From Ilex aquifolium (lineage: Eukaryota > Streptophyta > Magnoliopsida > Aquifoliales > Aquifoliaceae): 64,000 nucleotides of DNA. The translations under genes and the position numbers were made by a program. The stretch is taken from positions 33,596,701 to 33,660,700 of the forward strand of contig OX637396.1 of NCBI GenBank assembly GCA_951799425.1, given 5' to 3'. Below, piece after piece: positions 32,158 to 43,547 of this stretch; position 1 is the first letter of the stretch, and every line of letters starts with the position of its first letter. Below the pieces are notes generated by a model. That model was given only the letters and a program-made list of their open reading frames with translations, was not told the origin of the DNA and searched no databases.

Positions 32158-33954
32158 GACCATTATAGTCTTTTGATTGACTGTAGACTCCATCAAATAT
32201 TAAAACTTGGTGTTAATCCAACAATTTTAATAAAATTATGTCATTAGGTCAGCATATTAGGTCAAATTTTTAAGTCTAAATAGTATTACTCTTGTTTTAG
32301 GATTACATAGAGATATGTCTTAACTTCAAAATCTAACAAAAAAACATTTCGAAATATATGTATATATATATACAACAAGGGTGTCCTAGAATTGGACTAT
32401 TTAAGGATCAAAGCAGCTCGAGTTTGACTCGGGCTTGGTTTATTATAGGTTCGTTCAAATTGCAAATTGACATGAATTTCATATAATTTTTAAGCTCATT
32501 TTTTGAGCAAGTTGAATTAAGTATCGTGTAGTGTAGGTGTCAAAATATAACACAATTCATTAACACGACACAAACACAATACGAAAATAGATGGTTTGAG
32601 CCTTCTTTAAGCTATTCGGTCCATTAATGAGTGGACCCGACACGACACAATTAAACAAATTAGGTATCGGTGAAGCCAATAAAAAAATTACACGACTCGA
32701 CTCATGTATATATCAATTATACCCGATTCATACATGATATGAATTCGATACGACACGAATTAATTAACTAATCGAGTAGGAGTTAAGTATTGTTGTGAGA
32801 CGAACCCGCGAAGACCCGACATGATTGATATACTTAGGTGAGACAACTGCAAAATTTCGAGCAAGTGGCAATGGATTAGATGCAACTTTGTCTGGGGACC
32901 TAATTATATGTAACTATGAGATTAGTTATGTGTTCTAATGTTAGATGAAACACAATTCTAATCTCTGGGTTATATTGAATTGTGTTCCTAAATTTGTAGC
33001 TTACTATTTTTTAGGCCAGTATGTTGAAAGGGATGACAATATAAATAATGCAATGTCTCCATCAATGATCTGTCCTTATCTATATTTTATGCAAGATTCT
33101 ATAGAGGTTGTTTGTATGAAAAATGGACAAAACAAAAGGTTCCAAGATTAAATAATGCATTTAGGTTGAAAGGGATGACAATATAAATAATCCAATTGTC
33201 TGCATCAATGAGCTGTACTTATAAATATTTCATGCAATATTCTATAGGGGTTGTTTCTATGGAAAATGGATTAAAAAAAAAAGGTTCCAAGGTTATTACT
33301 TAAATTACAAGTGAAAATATTTTAATGCTTATCTTCCTAATGTTTGAGCAAACAATGATTTATCTATATTTATATTACTAATAAAAGTACTTTAACATGA
33401 ATTTTTTTTAAATCTTTATTTTACCCTTATAAAAAATTGCAAATATCACTCTATCTTTTTACAATTAAATATCTAAATTATCACCATATCATTACGTATT
33501 TAAATCTCTAAATTATTTCTAAAATCATTTTTAATTATCAATTTTTTATGTATAAATATCAGTTTCTATAAAACTTTTTTATTGATTATATTACCATTAA
33601 AAAAATATGCATCATTATATTTTTAATAAAGTGTTCAAAAAACCTTTAAAAACAACATTAAACTAATATTATTCATCTCATATGAAAAAAATAAAATTAT
33701 GCCTAAATATGTGTATTTCCTTTTTTATTGAAAAGTTTAACCTTTTCATTTCTAAGATAAAAAATAATCGTATATATAATTTTTTAAAATAATTTATGTT
33801 ACATCAATACAATTTTTCAGTCAAAATAAACTTTCTAAGTTGTATTAAGATTTTATGTGAAAATAGATAAAATAGTGTATTTTTAAGTAAAACTTGATTT
33901 TTTTTAGAATTTTAATATGTTTGATAATATATATTATAGAGTAGTATATTAAAT
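32158..33954. other. AT-rich intergenic repeats
   Basis: 32540-32830 carries words such as 'ACACGACACAA', 'CGATACGACACGAATTAA' and 'CGAACCCGCGAAGACCCGAC', a common plant dispersed-repeat style. 33015-33140 and 33167-33300 are further copies of the 30960 repeat. 33380-33950 is AT-rich without features. Confidence 0.45.
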
Positions 33955-33970
33955 CACTACAACAAAAAGC
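33955..33970 (+). repeat. Left CACTA terminus
   Basis: CACTACAACAAAAAGC begins the element; subterminal GCGACG follows from 33978. The outer right partner is missing in this window. Confidence 0.8.
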
Positions 33971-33977
33971 ATTTTTT

Positions 33978-35290
33978 GCGACGTTTTTTTTGCGACGATT
34001 TTAAATTTGTCGCAAATAGTTTACTATTAGCGACGATTTTTTAATTTCGTCGCAAATTTCTGTTTTGCTAAATTTTTTAAACATTTTACTTAAATAAGAA
34101 ATTTAAAAAATATCAATTTAATTGACTTTTAGCGATGTTTTTAAAAAACGTCGCAAATAAATATTTTACTTAAATAAAAACTTTTAAAAAAATATCAATT
34201 AATTCACTTTTAGCGACGTTTTTTAAAAACGTCGCAAATAATCATTTAACTTAAATAAAAAATTTAAAAAATATCAATTGAATTGACTTTTAGAAAAACG
34301 TCGCAAATACACATTTTACTTAAAAAAAATATCAATTTAATTGACTTTTAGCGACGTTTTTAAAAAACGTCGCAAATAAACATTTTACGCAAAAAATTTA
34401 AAAATATCAATTTAATTGACTTTTCGCGACGTTTTTAAAAAACGTCGCAAATAAACATTTTACTTTAATAAAAACTTTAAAAAATATCAATTTAATTGAA
34501 TTTTAGCGACATTTTTAAAAAACGTCGCAAATAAATATTTTACTTAAATAAATACTTTTCAAAAAATATCAATTAATTCACTTTTAGCGACGTTTTTTTT
34601 AAAAACGTCGCAAATAATCATTTAACTTAAATAAAAAATTTAAAAAATATCAATTGAATTGACTTTTAGCGACGTTTTTCAAAAACGTCGCAAATACACA
34701 CTTTACTTAAAAAAAAACTTTAAAAAAAATATCAATTTAATTGACTTTTAGCGATGTTTTTGAAAAACGTCGCAAATAAATATTTTACGTAAATAAAAAA
34801 TTTTAAAAAAAAATTTAATTGACTTTTCGCAACATTTTTAAAAAACGTCGCAAATAAACATTTTACTTTAATAAAAACTTTAAAAAAATATCAATTTAAT
34901 TTACTTTTAGCGACGTTTTTGATAAACGTTGCAAATAAACATTTTACGTAAATAAAAAATTTAAAAATATCAATTTAATTGACTTTTCGCGACGTTTTTA
35001 AAAAACATCGCAAATAAACATTTTACTTTAATAAAAACTTTAAAAAATATCAATTTAATTGACTTTTAGCAACGTTTTTAAAAAACGTCGCAACTAAACA
35101 TTTTACTTTAATAAAAACTTTAAAAAATATCAATTTAATTAACTTTTAGCGATGTTTTTGAAAAATGTCGCAAATAAAAATTTTACTTAAATCAAAAATT
35201 TTAAAAATATCATTTAAATTGACTTTTAGCGACGTTTTTAAAAAACGTCGCAAATAAACATTTTACTTTAATAAAAAATTTTTAAAAAAA
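33978..35290. repeat. Left subterminal array of about 80-bp palindromic units
   Basis: About 15 units, each with a GCGACGTTTTT / AAAAACGTCGC hairpin followed by an A/T spacer ending 'ATCAATTTAATTGAC'. Consecutive CGTCGC words are spaced by about 75-85 bp (34148, 34231, 34367, 34443, 34607, 34684, 34768 and so on). In CACTA elements such subterminal repeats bind the TnpA-type protein. Confidence 0.85.
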
Positions 35291-35305
35291 ATCAATTTAA
35301 TTCAC

Positions 35306-36630
35306 ATGTTAATTTGAATGTTAATTTAATGAAATTGAAAGTCGATTTGATGAAATTACATGTTAATTTGATGAAATAAAATGCCAATTTGATAAATTGA
35401 ATGTTAATTTGATGAAATTGAATGTCAATTTGATAAATCGAATGTTAATTTAATAAAATTCAAAGTCGATTTGATGAAATTATATGTTAATTTGATGAAA
35501 TTGAATGTCAATTTAATAAATTGAATGTTAATTTAATGAAATTGAATGTCAATTTGATAAATTGAATGTTAATTTAATGAAATTGAAAATCGATTTGATG
35601 AAATTACATGTTAATTTGATGAAATTGAATGTCAATTTAATAAATTGAATGTTAATTTGATGAAATTGAATGTCAATTTGATAAATTGAATGTTAATTTA
35701 ATGTAATTGAAAGTCGATTTGATGAGATTACTTGTTAATTTGATGAAATTGAATGTTAATTTAATAAATTGAATGTAAATTTGATAAATTGAATGTTAAT
35801 TTAATGAAATTGAAATCGATTTGATGAAATTACATGTTAATTTGATTAAATTGAATGTCAATTTAATAAATTGAATGTTAATTTGATGAAATTGAATGTC
35901 AATTTGATAAATTGAATGTTAATTTCATAAAATTGAAAAGTCGATTTGATGAAATTACTTGTTAATTTGATGAAATTGAATATCAATTTAATAAATTGAA
36001 TGTTAATTTGCTGAAATTGAATGTCAATTTGATAAATTGAATGTTAATTTAATGAAATTGAAAGTCGATTTGATGAAATTACTTGTTAATTTGATGAAAT
36101 TGAATGTCAATTTAATAAATTGAATGTTAATTTGATAAAATTGAATGTGAATTTGATAAATTGAATGTTAATTTAATGAAATTGAAAGTCGATTTGATGA
36201 AATTACTTGTTAATTTGATGAAATTGAATGTCAATTTAATAAATTGAATGTTAATTTAATAAATTGAATGTTAATTTGATGAAATTGAATGTCAATTTGA
36301 TAAATTGAATGTTAATTTAATGAAATTGAAAGTCGATTTGATGAAATTACTTGTTAATTTGATGAAATTGAATGTTAATTTGATAATTTGAATGTTAATT
36401 TGATGAATTGGGTGTTAATTTAATAAAATTGAAAGTTTATTTAATGAAATTGAAAGTCGATTTGATGAAATTACTTGTTAATTTGATGAAATTGAATGTT
36501 AATTTGATAATTTGATGAATTGGGTGTTAATTTAATGTAATTGAAAGTTTATTTGATTACTTTAAATGTTTAATTGAATGTTAATTTGATAAATTGAATG
36601 TTAATTTGATGAAATTGAATGTTTTTCAAA
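35306..36630. repeat. Minisatellite with a roughly 123-bp higher-order unit
   Basis: Sub-units of about 18-21 bp of the form 'TTGAATGTTAATTTGATGAA' are organised into repeats marked by 'TCGATTTGATGAAATTA' near 35341, 35466, 35589, 35712, 35815, 35939, 36062, 36188, 36332 and 36466, i.e. mostly every 120-126 bp. Non-coding; inside the CACTA element. Confidence 0.85.
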
Positions 36631-36847
36631 AACGTCGCGAAAATGCAATTCGCTCCTAGTAATTTTTTTGCGAGAGAAATGGCGGGAATTGGAAATTTTA
36701 AGGCAATTATTTTTTCGCAATAAAATTTTAAAAAATTACAATCTACCTATTTTTTCGCGACGTTTTCAAAAGACGTAGCCAATAGTTAACTTTTTCGTAA
36801 ATTAAAACCGGCCGAGTTAGACAAACCGGATGGTTTGATTGCATTAG

Positions 36848-37186
36848 TATAAATGTTAGATTTTTTTCCCCCTTTCTTTTTTCTCCTTTTGTTTTGTTTT
36901 GTTGCCCTAAAATCTAAATCGATCCAGAGTTCAGACTTCAGTTCAGAGACTCCAGTCCAGCCGACTCCACTCCTCCAGACCAGGTGACTTCGCAGCACAG
37001 CGGCACAGCCTCGCCTCCACGGTTCCAAACTTCAACCACCAACGATCCAGTTCAGCGACTCCAGTCAGCAATCCAGTGCAGCAACGATCGCGATCCAGCA
37101 GCGACTCCACCAGTCCACCGAGCGAGCAACAGGCAGTCGAGGTCCAGTCCAGTGCCCAGCAGCGAATCCAGTCATAAACCAATGAA
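36848..37186 (+). promoter_or_regulatory. Promoter and first exon inside the CACTA element
   Basis: A TATAAAT box at 36848-36854 is followed by a C/A-rich leader with repeated 'GATCCAG/GACTCCAG' words and a first exon ending ATGAA|GTGAGT at 37186. Spliced to the next recognisable exon (37789) the ATG at 37182 would hit a stop after ten codons, so any transcript is probably non-coding. It may be the leftover promoter of the element's own transposase gene. Confidence 0.45.
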
Positions 37187-37788
37187 GTGAGTTTCCCCCT
37201 CTCTCTCGGTCACTCCCCCTTTTTCTTTTCTCTGTCTCAGTCCAATATATGTCTCTCTCAGTTTGGGTATTTTATGTTGCAGTTTTTTTTTGTAATTTTG
37301 CAATTGTACAACACAGTGAACACACAGTGCTTGAATTCTTTGAAATCAAAATGAAAGTTGGGAATTAGACTCTAATCAAAATGGTTCCAAACTTTCCTTT
37401 GCATTCTTCGTTGGTCAGTGTTTTTCCCCCCATTGTGCCTGACTCAATTTGTTAAAGGGAAGGGGTTTACGTTTCTTTTCCTATTTGTGTGTGTCTGGGT
37501 GTGTGTTTGAGGATTGATTTGTGTTCGATTAATTTACGTTTCTTTTCCTATTTATTTTCTTTTCATGCAATATTTTGTATGAGGTAGTACGTAAGGTTCT
37601 GTTGTTCCATGTATGAGGCCTCTAGGCTCTGAATTCTCCATTTCTGTGTCCACTAGAGACGCATTTAGGTTGATCCAATCATGCGGTTAATTGACCATCT
37701 TTGTTTATGTATTAGCATTCCAGTGGTATGCTGCTCTCTTACTGTGCCATTCTGTTTTCTGAAAAAGGCTTGTGCAATCTGTTCGCAG
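37187..37788 (+). other. Intron-like sequence before the first captured exon
   Basis: T-rich, bounded by a GTGAGT donor at 37187 and a TCGCAG acceptor at 37788. The part nearest 37789 is probably the natural gamma-COP intron. No ORF of note. Confidence 0.4.
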
Positions 37789-37930
37789 GTTCGTGATAGG
37801 GCTACTTTGTATCTGAATACTATTACAGAAGATAGTTCAATTGTTGAAGGCAATAAAGATGTGAAGGAATTCCTGTTTGGGTCACTGGATGTCCCACTGG
37901 TCAACCTAGAGACAAGTTTGAAGAACTATG
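37789..37930 (+). pseudogene. Captured exon of coatomer gamma subunit (later exon)
   Basis: Encodes VRDRATLYLNTITEDSS... FLFGSLDVPLVNLE... KNY, the part of COPI gamma-COP that in a complete gene follows the ...CLYDSDDE exon. It is flanked by a CAG acceptor and a GTGAGT donor. The preceding exon of the normal gene is found 3.3 kb further downstream (41265-41315), so the gene pieces are in permuted order. The exon itself is undamaged, but its neighbours are GST exons. Only a fragment; the COPI vesicle-coat function cannot be served by it. Confidence 0.85.
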
Positions 37931-38056
37931 TGAGTCGCAAAATTTAAATCGTCTTTCTTTTGGGTATTTTGATTTGAATCGTATTTCTTCTGGGTATTTT
38001 GATCTGGCTCTGATTTTTTGTTCATTCCTGTATTAACTCTCTCTCTCTCTCTGAAG

Positions 38057-40225
38057 GGTGCAAGAGACTCTTCCACCTGCCCTCGACTCGACTTCAGACC
38101 CACCTGCAATCTTAGATGGAACTACAAGGTTGGTTAAGAATTTGGTTTCTCTTTTGGGGCTATTTGATTTATAAATTTGTGGTTAATTGTTATTGATGTG
38201 TTTATGTTTGCGGGAATGCTTATATGGACCTTTTTGCATTTATAAGAACTCCTTTTGTAAACTTACATATGCCCTCGTGCATTTTAATGATTGCAGGCTG
38301 TATATATCTTACACATGCCCATATGCACAACGCGTATGGATTATTCGGAATTATAAGGTTGTTTCAAGAATTCTTCTTGATCTTGGTTCTGCTTTATTTA
38401 ATCTCTCTCCCTTTCTCTCCCCTTAAATTGCAAAACACCCCGGGTTTGGCAGATAACCTCCCTCAACTTTGTCTCCCTCAACCTTAAACCGTTGCATCAA
38501 ACCTCCTTAAACTACAATTTCTTGTGTAAAACAAGACGGCCGTCGAAAATTGAGCGGCACGTACCAAACACGCCCAAAACAGCGACAGAGTGGCCAAATT
38601 TATCAAATTTTTTATCTAAAATTTAAAAAATATCCCCATTTCTTCCTCCCCCCTCTCTTCCCCTTGTGTTTCTCTCTTTCTCCCCTCATCACCGGCTAAC
38701 AGTCCACCACTATCAGTCTTCTCTCTCTTCACATGCGAACACCCACCACCACCCAGCACATCAAAACCTCCACTGCCCAACACCCCAATCAAAATTCCAC
38801 CAAAACAAAACCCTACCTTGAACATGGATGACAACCCATCTCAAAACAACAACCCATGGTACTCCACAACATTTGCACCCCCCACCCCAAGATATAGAGA
38901 GAGAAGGGTTTGAGGTAGAGTATTTTAGTATTTTTATAAATTTTGTAGCACTTTATTTTTAAATTGAGGGGGTTTAAGTATTATAGTTAAAACTAGGAGA
39001 AGGTCATGTGCAAATGACTCTTAAGTACAAGGTTTTTTTTTTTTTTTTTTGCATTTAACCTGTTAAATTTTGCATAGTTCTTGCAGAGTTTACATTGTTA
39101 AATATATGTTCAACTTTCTTCGGAGAACAGGGACTACAGGAGAAGATAAAATTGGTTCCTATTGACCTACAAAACAGGCCAGCTTGGTACAAGGAGAAAG
39201 TTTACCCACCAAACAAGGTGAAATTATATGTTTTATGGTTATAAATAGTACCACCATTATAAGTTTACCCATATCAAAATTATTACCTCTTAAAAACTAA
39301 GTACGCACAATGTGTCAGTTATGTTTGAACTTAATATGTGTGTTCAATGGCATCGAAAGTGAAACAAATAGGTTGCAAAGAATTGTAGAAAACTTTTAAG
39401 TACTCATTAGTTGTTTCCTACATCCATATTCTTTTGCCCTTTATTATATGTGACACGTTCATGCAGGTGCCATCTTTGGAGCACAATAATGAAGTTAAGG
39501 GGGAGAATCTTGATTTGATCAAATACATTGACAGCAACTTTGAAGGGCCTTCTCTTTTCCCTGATGTAAGATCCGGAGACTCTTATTCTAACATATTTTT
39601 CAAGACATGTGACTCTGCATTCTGAAAGAATGTTAAAAATTTGGTAATGTAGGATCCATCCAAGAAAGAGTTTGCAGAGGAGTTGCTGTCATACACTGAC
39701 TCGTTCCATAAGGCCGTGATTGCTTCTTTCAAGGCAGACGGAAATGATGGAGCTGGTGAGCTGAACACTTAACTGATGTTGAAGTTGTGAATTTCAAAAT
39801 AAACTGGCGTAATTGTTGTGATGAACTGCTTTAGGTGCTGCATTTGATTATATTGAGACGGCTCTTTCCAAATTCGAGGATGGACCTTTTTTCCTGGGCC
39901 AGTTCAGTCTGGTGAGTGAAAACCTTTCTTATGTTATCTGCATGATGTATAACATTATTCCTGAGTTAAGCTTTTAAAAGTGGCAGCTAATTATCATCCC
40001 ATTTTGTGAAGAGAAATATTAGATGAGGTTAAAATTGTAAGATGAGGGAAAATTGTGCTTTGTGATTTGACAAGTTTTGATGTCTGTGGTCTCTAAGTTC
40101 ATATCCGTGTCCTTCAGGTGGACATAGCTTAGGTGCCATTCATCGAAAGGTTTCAGCCCTTTTGGCTGGATGTGAAGAACTATGACATCACTGTAGGCAG
40201 GCCAAAACTGGCAACATGGATTGAG
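38057..40225 (+). pseudogene. Captured lambda-class glutathione S-transferase gene fragment
   Basis: Seven exons in natural order with GT-AG introns: 38057-38128, 38297-38357, 39131-39217, 39467-39565, 39653-39755, 39835-39911 and 40118-40225. They read like plant GSTL/In2-1 proteins, including the YTCPYAQRVW active-site region (Cys-type, as in lambda GSTs), GENLDLIKYID and PFFLGQFSLVDIA. The start-codon exon and the last C-terminal exon are absent. Exon 7 has an in-frame TAG at 40130-40132 where a Tyr codon is expected (VDIA-stop-VPFIERF). Retained introns show a DNA-level copy, not a retrocopy. The intron between exons 2 and 3 holds an extra inserted repeat (about 38430-39060). Frame does not continue from the upstream gamma-COP exon. 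Confidence 0.88.
38430..39060. repeat. Repeat inserted in GST-fragment intron 2
   Basis: The other introns of the fragment are 86-310 nt while this one is 773 nt. The extra part contains a C/T-rich stretch and an open but unrecognised - strand frame. It ends near CTTAAGTAC followed by an 18-bp T-run (39033-39050). Insertion boundaries are uncertain; CTTAA occurs at both ends. Confidence 0.4.
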
Positions 40226-40714
40226 GTATTGCAATTAGATTTATTCTTTGTATGACCTTGCGTATATCTAGGTCTCCATGGAATCATCAGTTTCTGTTTG
40301 CTAAGACATGGCAAGGACTCTATGTCATTCCCTGAAGAGTGGTGGGCACGTAAAAGTGATGATAATTTGCCACAATTAAGACGTGAAATTAAAAACCTTT
40401 GAAACACTTTTATGCTCAAATAAACAGGCATGGTGTATTATGCTCAAATAAATCAAGCTCTCCCAATTGCTTTGCATTTTCGTATTTATCTATGTTCACG
40501 CACCCATACACAAAAGATGGTTCCGGTTTCTGTGATGATTGAACATGTAAAGAGCACATGCATTACTATGAACACTGAGAATGTCTCCTTTGACAAATTT
40601 GGAAGCTGAAGAGCAGTTTCTATACCTTGGAATTTGCTCATCCTTGTAATCAGTTTACACTCCTATCAGCTTCATTGGATAACCATATCGTATTTCTTGT
40701 CATTCTCTTTTTAG
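40226..40714 (+). other. Junction between GST and gamma-COP fragments
   Basis: Non-coding, bounded by the GTATTG donor after the last GST exon and the TTTTAG acceptor of the next gamma-COP exon. The break between the two captured genes lies somewhere here; I cannot place it more exactly. Confidence 0.45.
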
Positions 40715-41315
40715 GATGAATTTCTTAAGCAATATACTGAGGGAAGAAGGTGGATTTGAGTACAAGAAGGCAATTATTGATTCTATTGTGATCCTCATAA
40801 GAGATATACCGGAGGCAAAAGAAATCGGGTTGCTTCATCTATGTGAATTTATTGAGGATTGTGAATTTACATATCTTTCTACACAGGTTGAAATGTTATC
40901 TCCTATTGCTACTCTATTTGTTTCGTTCATAGTGTTTCTCTTTTGCTGCACTTAGGTGTGTATGATTTTCCTAAGCTCTTTTCATGAACTTTATTTCTTC
41001 CTTTCCTTATTAGATACTCCACTTTCTTGGAATTGAGGGACCAAAGACCTCAGATCCCAGCAAATACATAAGGTATATCTATAATCGAGTAATACTTGAG
41101 AATGCAACTGTTCGTGCCAGTGCCGTGAAAACATTGGCAACGTTTGCTGCTATGGTTGATTCTTTGAAGGTAAGCTTTCTTTCTTTTAATCTACAAACAT
41201 GCACTGGGATTGCTTGGTGGGCTCCTAACTTGGAGTGGACTTTTGTGGTTTTATTGTGTTGCAGCCGCGTATATTTGTCTTGTTGAGGCGCTGTCTCTAC
41301 GACAGTGATGATGAG
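40715..41315 (+). pseudogene. Captured exons of coatomer gamma subunit (earlier exons)
   Basis: Three exons with GT-AG introns: 40715-40886 ([20 protein letters not shown]... [13 protein letters not shown]), 41014-41169 ([20 protein letters not shown]... [10 protein letters not shown]) and 41265-41315 ([17 protein letters not shown]). These are consecutive exons of the gamma-COP adaptin-like trunk, and the next one in a normal gene is the exon at 37789-37930. No stop is seen within them. They are the downstream end of the captured block and lack both the start and the C-terminal appendage of the protein. Confidence 0.88.
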
Positions 41316-42465
41316 GTCAGCTTTTGGTTTATGCTATTTAATATTTTGGTATTTATGTTTAACTATATATATGTAAGATATTACAAAGTGCTTTTTACTT
41401 CTTCGTCAAGATCATGGAAAGTTTACCAACATGTTTTTTAAATTTTTTTTTAAGATTAGACTGAAAAATTGTCCATGAAATAGTTTGAGAACTTGACTTA
41501 CTAAAGTTGCTATGATACTGTGGTGGGAGAGTGTGAGAAAACCTTCAACTTGGTTAGAGTTTGGTTAAGTTTCGGTTAACTTTGGTTTGATTAAATTGGA
41601 ATAAGGAATAAGGTTAAGTTTTGTTTTTATTTTAACCAGCTTCTTCACGTTGACCAGCTACATCTTTCATTTAGTTAATTTTTGGTTTCGAGGTAATTAA
41701 ATTATGTGTTCTTGTTCACTGAAGTTCAGTGTAGTTCTTCATGCATTTTTCAGTACTACATAAGTGATATTCATCTGCTAGTGAATAATAGTGGCTGCAT
41801 TACTAAGTTTCATCTGTCTCTTGTCTCAGAGACTTCATTATTTAGTGGGTTGCCTTTTTACGTGTGTCTGCATCATGATATATATGAAAACTTCTACAAC
41901 AAGCTACTGCCATATTTGCAGTGTTGAGTTAATTTCATGAGCTGAATTCTGAAGTGCAGTTTTTGTTAGAATGAGGAGTGCATGTTTAGCAGTCTGTACT
42001 ATTGCAGTCTGTGCAGTGCTGATGAGTAGCAGGTGAAACTGGAATGTTGTAGATATGCTGAGATGGAATGATGTTCAGAGGGTGTTGTCTGTTGTAAAGT
42101 GCCAGGAGCTGAATGGATCAGGCACCTGCACTGTGGCCTGATTTTTCTGATCCGACTTCAGTCTGGGTTGGTACTGATTTGTTGACCTTGGAGATGGTAT
42201 TTCAAGGCATGGAGCTGGACTGCTGGAGCTGTTCAAGTTTAAGAGATATTAAATGTAATTAGAGATGGTTTAAATCCTCTTGAAGGATTAAAGCCATTTT
42301 TTTAATTTTTAGAACTGCTTGTTCTTTGATTCTTGTAATTCATTCTTTTTTGAAATAAAATTGTTTTTTTTTTAAAGATGTGAAATGTATGTTGAATGGA
42401 AAAGATGTGAAATGTATTAATTATGTTAATTTTTTATTGAACACAGATATTATTGGTGTACAGGT
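41316..42465 (+). other. Intron remnant and 3'-UTR-like region of the CACTA element
   Basis: T-rich intron-like sequence to about 41930, then a G-rich, non-coding stretch (41940-42240) and AATAAAATT near 42355, resembling a 3' untranslated end. No recognisable protein. It may derive from the element's original transposase transcript. Confidence 0.35.
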
Positions 42466-43526
42466 GAAAAATTTTATTGGAATATCAATTTTTATGAATT
42501 ACTTTAAAAAAAAATGAACTTTTTGCGACGAAATTAAAATCGTCGCGAAAATTGTAGGAACAATATTTTTCGCGACGATTTTTATACGTCGCAAATTTAT
42601 TTATTTAATTATTTTTTTACATTTTTTATTTTTGTAAAAAATTATTCGCGACGTTTTTTTTTCCGTCACTAAAAATTAATTAAATTATTATTTTTTATTT
42701 TTTGTAAAAAACTATTGGCGACGATTTTTTTATGTCGCTAAAAATTAATTTAATTATAATTTTTTACATTTTTATTTTTGTAAAAAACTATTGGCGACGA
42801 TTTTTTTACGTCGCTAAAAATTAATTTAATTATTATTTTTTACTTTTTTATTTTTGTAAAAAATTATTTGCGACGATTTTTTTTACGTCGCTAAAAATTA
42901 ATTAAATTATTGGAATATCAATTTTTATGAATTACTTTAAAAAAAAATGAACTTTTTGCGACGAAATTAAAATTGTCGCGAAAATTGTAGGAACAATATT
43001 TTTCGCGACGATTTTTATACGTCGCAAATTTATTTATTTAATTATTTTTTTACATTTTTTATTTTTGTAAAAAATTATTCGCGACGTTTTTTTTTCCGTC
43101 ACTAAAAATTAATTAAATTATTATTTTTTATTTTTTGTAAAAAACTATTGGCGACGATTTTTTTATGTCGCTAAAAATTAATTTAATTATAATTTTTTAC
43201 ATTTTTATTTTTGTAAAAAACTATTGGCGACGATTTTTTTACGTCGCTAAAAATTAATATAATTATTATTTTTTACTTTTTTATTTTTGTAAAAATTTAT
43301 TTGCGACGATTTTTTTTACGTCGCTAAAAATTAATTAAATTATTATTTTTTATTTTGTTACATTGGTGGAACATATTTTAGCTACGTTTTTATAACTTTT
43401 AGCGACGTTTTTTTTTTCGTCGCAAAATTTTTTTTTTGCGATGAAAATAAATTTGCGTCGCAAAATATTTTCTGCGACGAGGCTATTGCGACGAACACGC
43501 GACGAAAATAAAACGTCGCAAAAAAT
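42466..43526. repeat. Right subterminal GCGACG array with a 434-bp tandem duplication
   Basis: Hairpins of GCGACG / CGTCGC with A/T spacers mirror the left array. The block from about 42478 to 42911 ('GGAATATCAATTTTTATG' onward) is repeated almost exactly from 42912 to about 43345, an internal tandem duplication of about 434 bp. The terminal portion 43380-43526 carries the densest GCGACG motifs. Confidence 0.85.
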
Positions 43527-43547
43527 AATTTGCATGGAAAATAAAAA

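Larger units (their letters stand above)
33955..43526. mobile_element. CACTA-type element carrying captured gene exons (Pack-CACTA-like)
   Basis: The left end CACTACAACAAAAAGC is a typical dicot CACTA terminus and is followed at once by GCGACG-type subterminal motifs. Subterminal arrays of GCGACG/CGTCGC palindromes fill 33970-35290 and 42500-43526. At the right, ACGTCGCAAAAAAT ends at 43526 where the left end predicts a further ~16 bp to the GTAGTG tip, so the right tip is lost and no 3-bp TSD can be checked. The 9.6-kb interior has no transposase. It holds a promoter-like first exon, exons of coatomer gamma-COP and lambda GST, and a 3'-UTR-like region. Non-autonomous. Confidence 0.8.

Noticed and set aside
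33955-36630. CRISPR-like array from regular repeats
   Set aside because: Eukaryotic AT-rich DNA. Spacers are not unique and units are imperfect hairpins or nested minisatellite monomers, as in CACTA subterminal repeats.
37789-41315. A functional host GSTL or gamma-COP gene
   Set aside because: Start and terminal exons are missing, gamma-COP exons are out of order, and GST exon 7 has an in-frame stop.
33955-43526. Helitron as the vehicle of gene capture
   Set aside because: Helitrons also capture exons, but there is a CACTA-type left terminus and GCGACG subterminal arrays on both sides, and I saw no 3' hairpin with a CTRR end at the boundaries.
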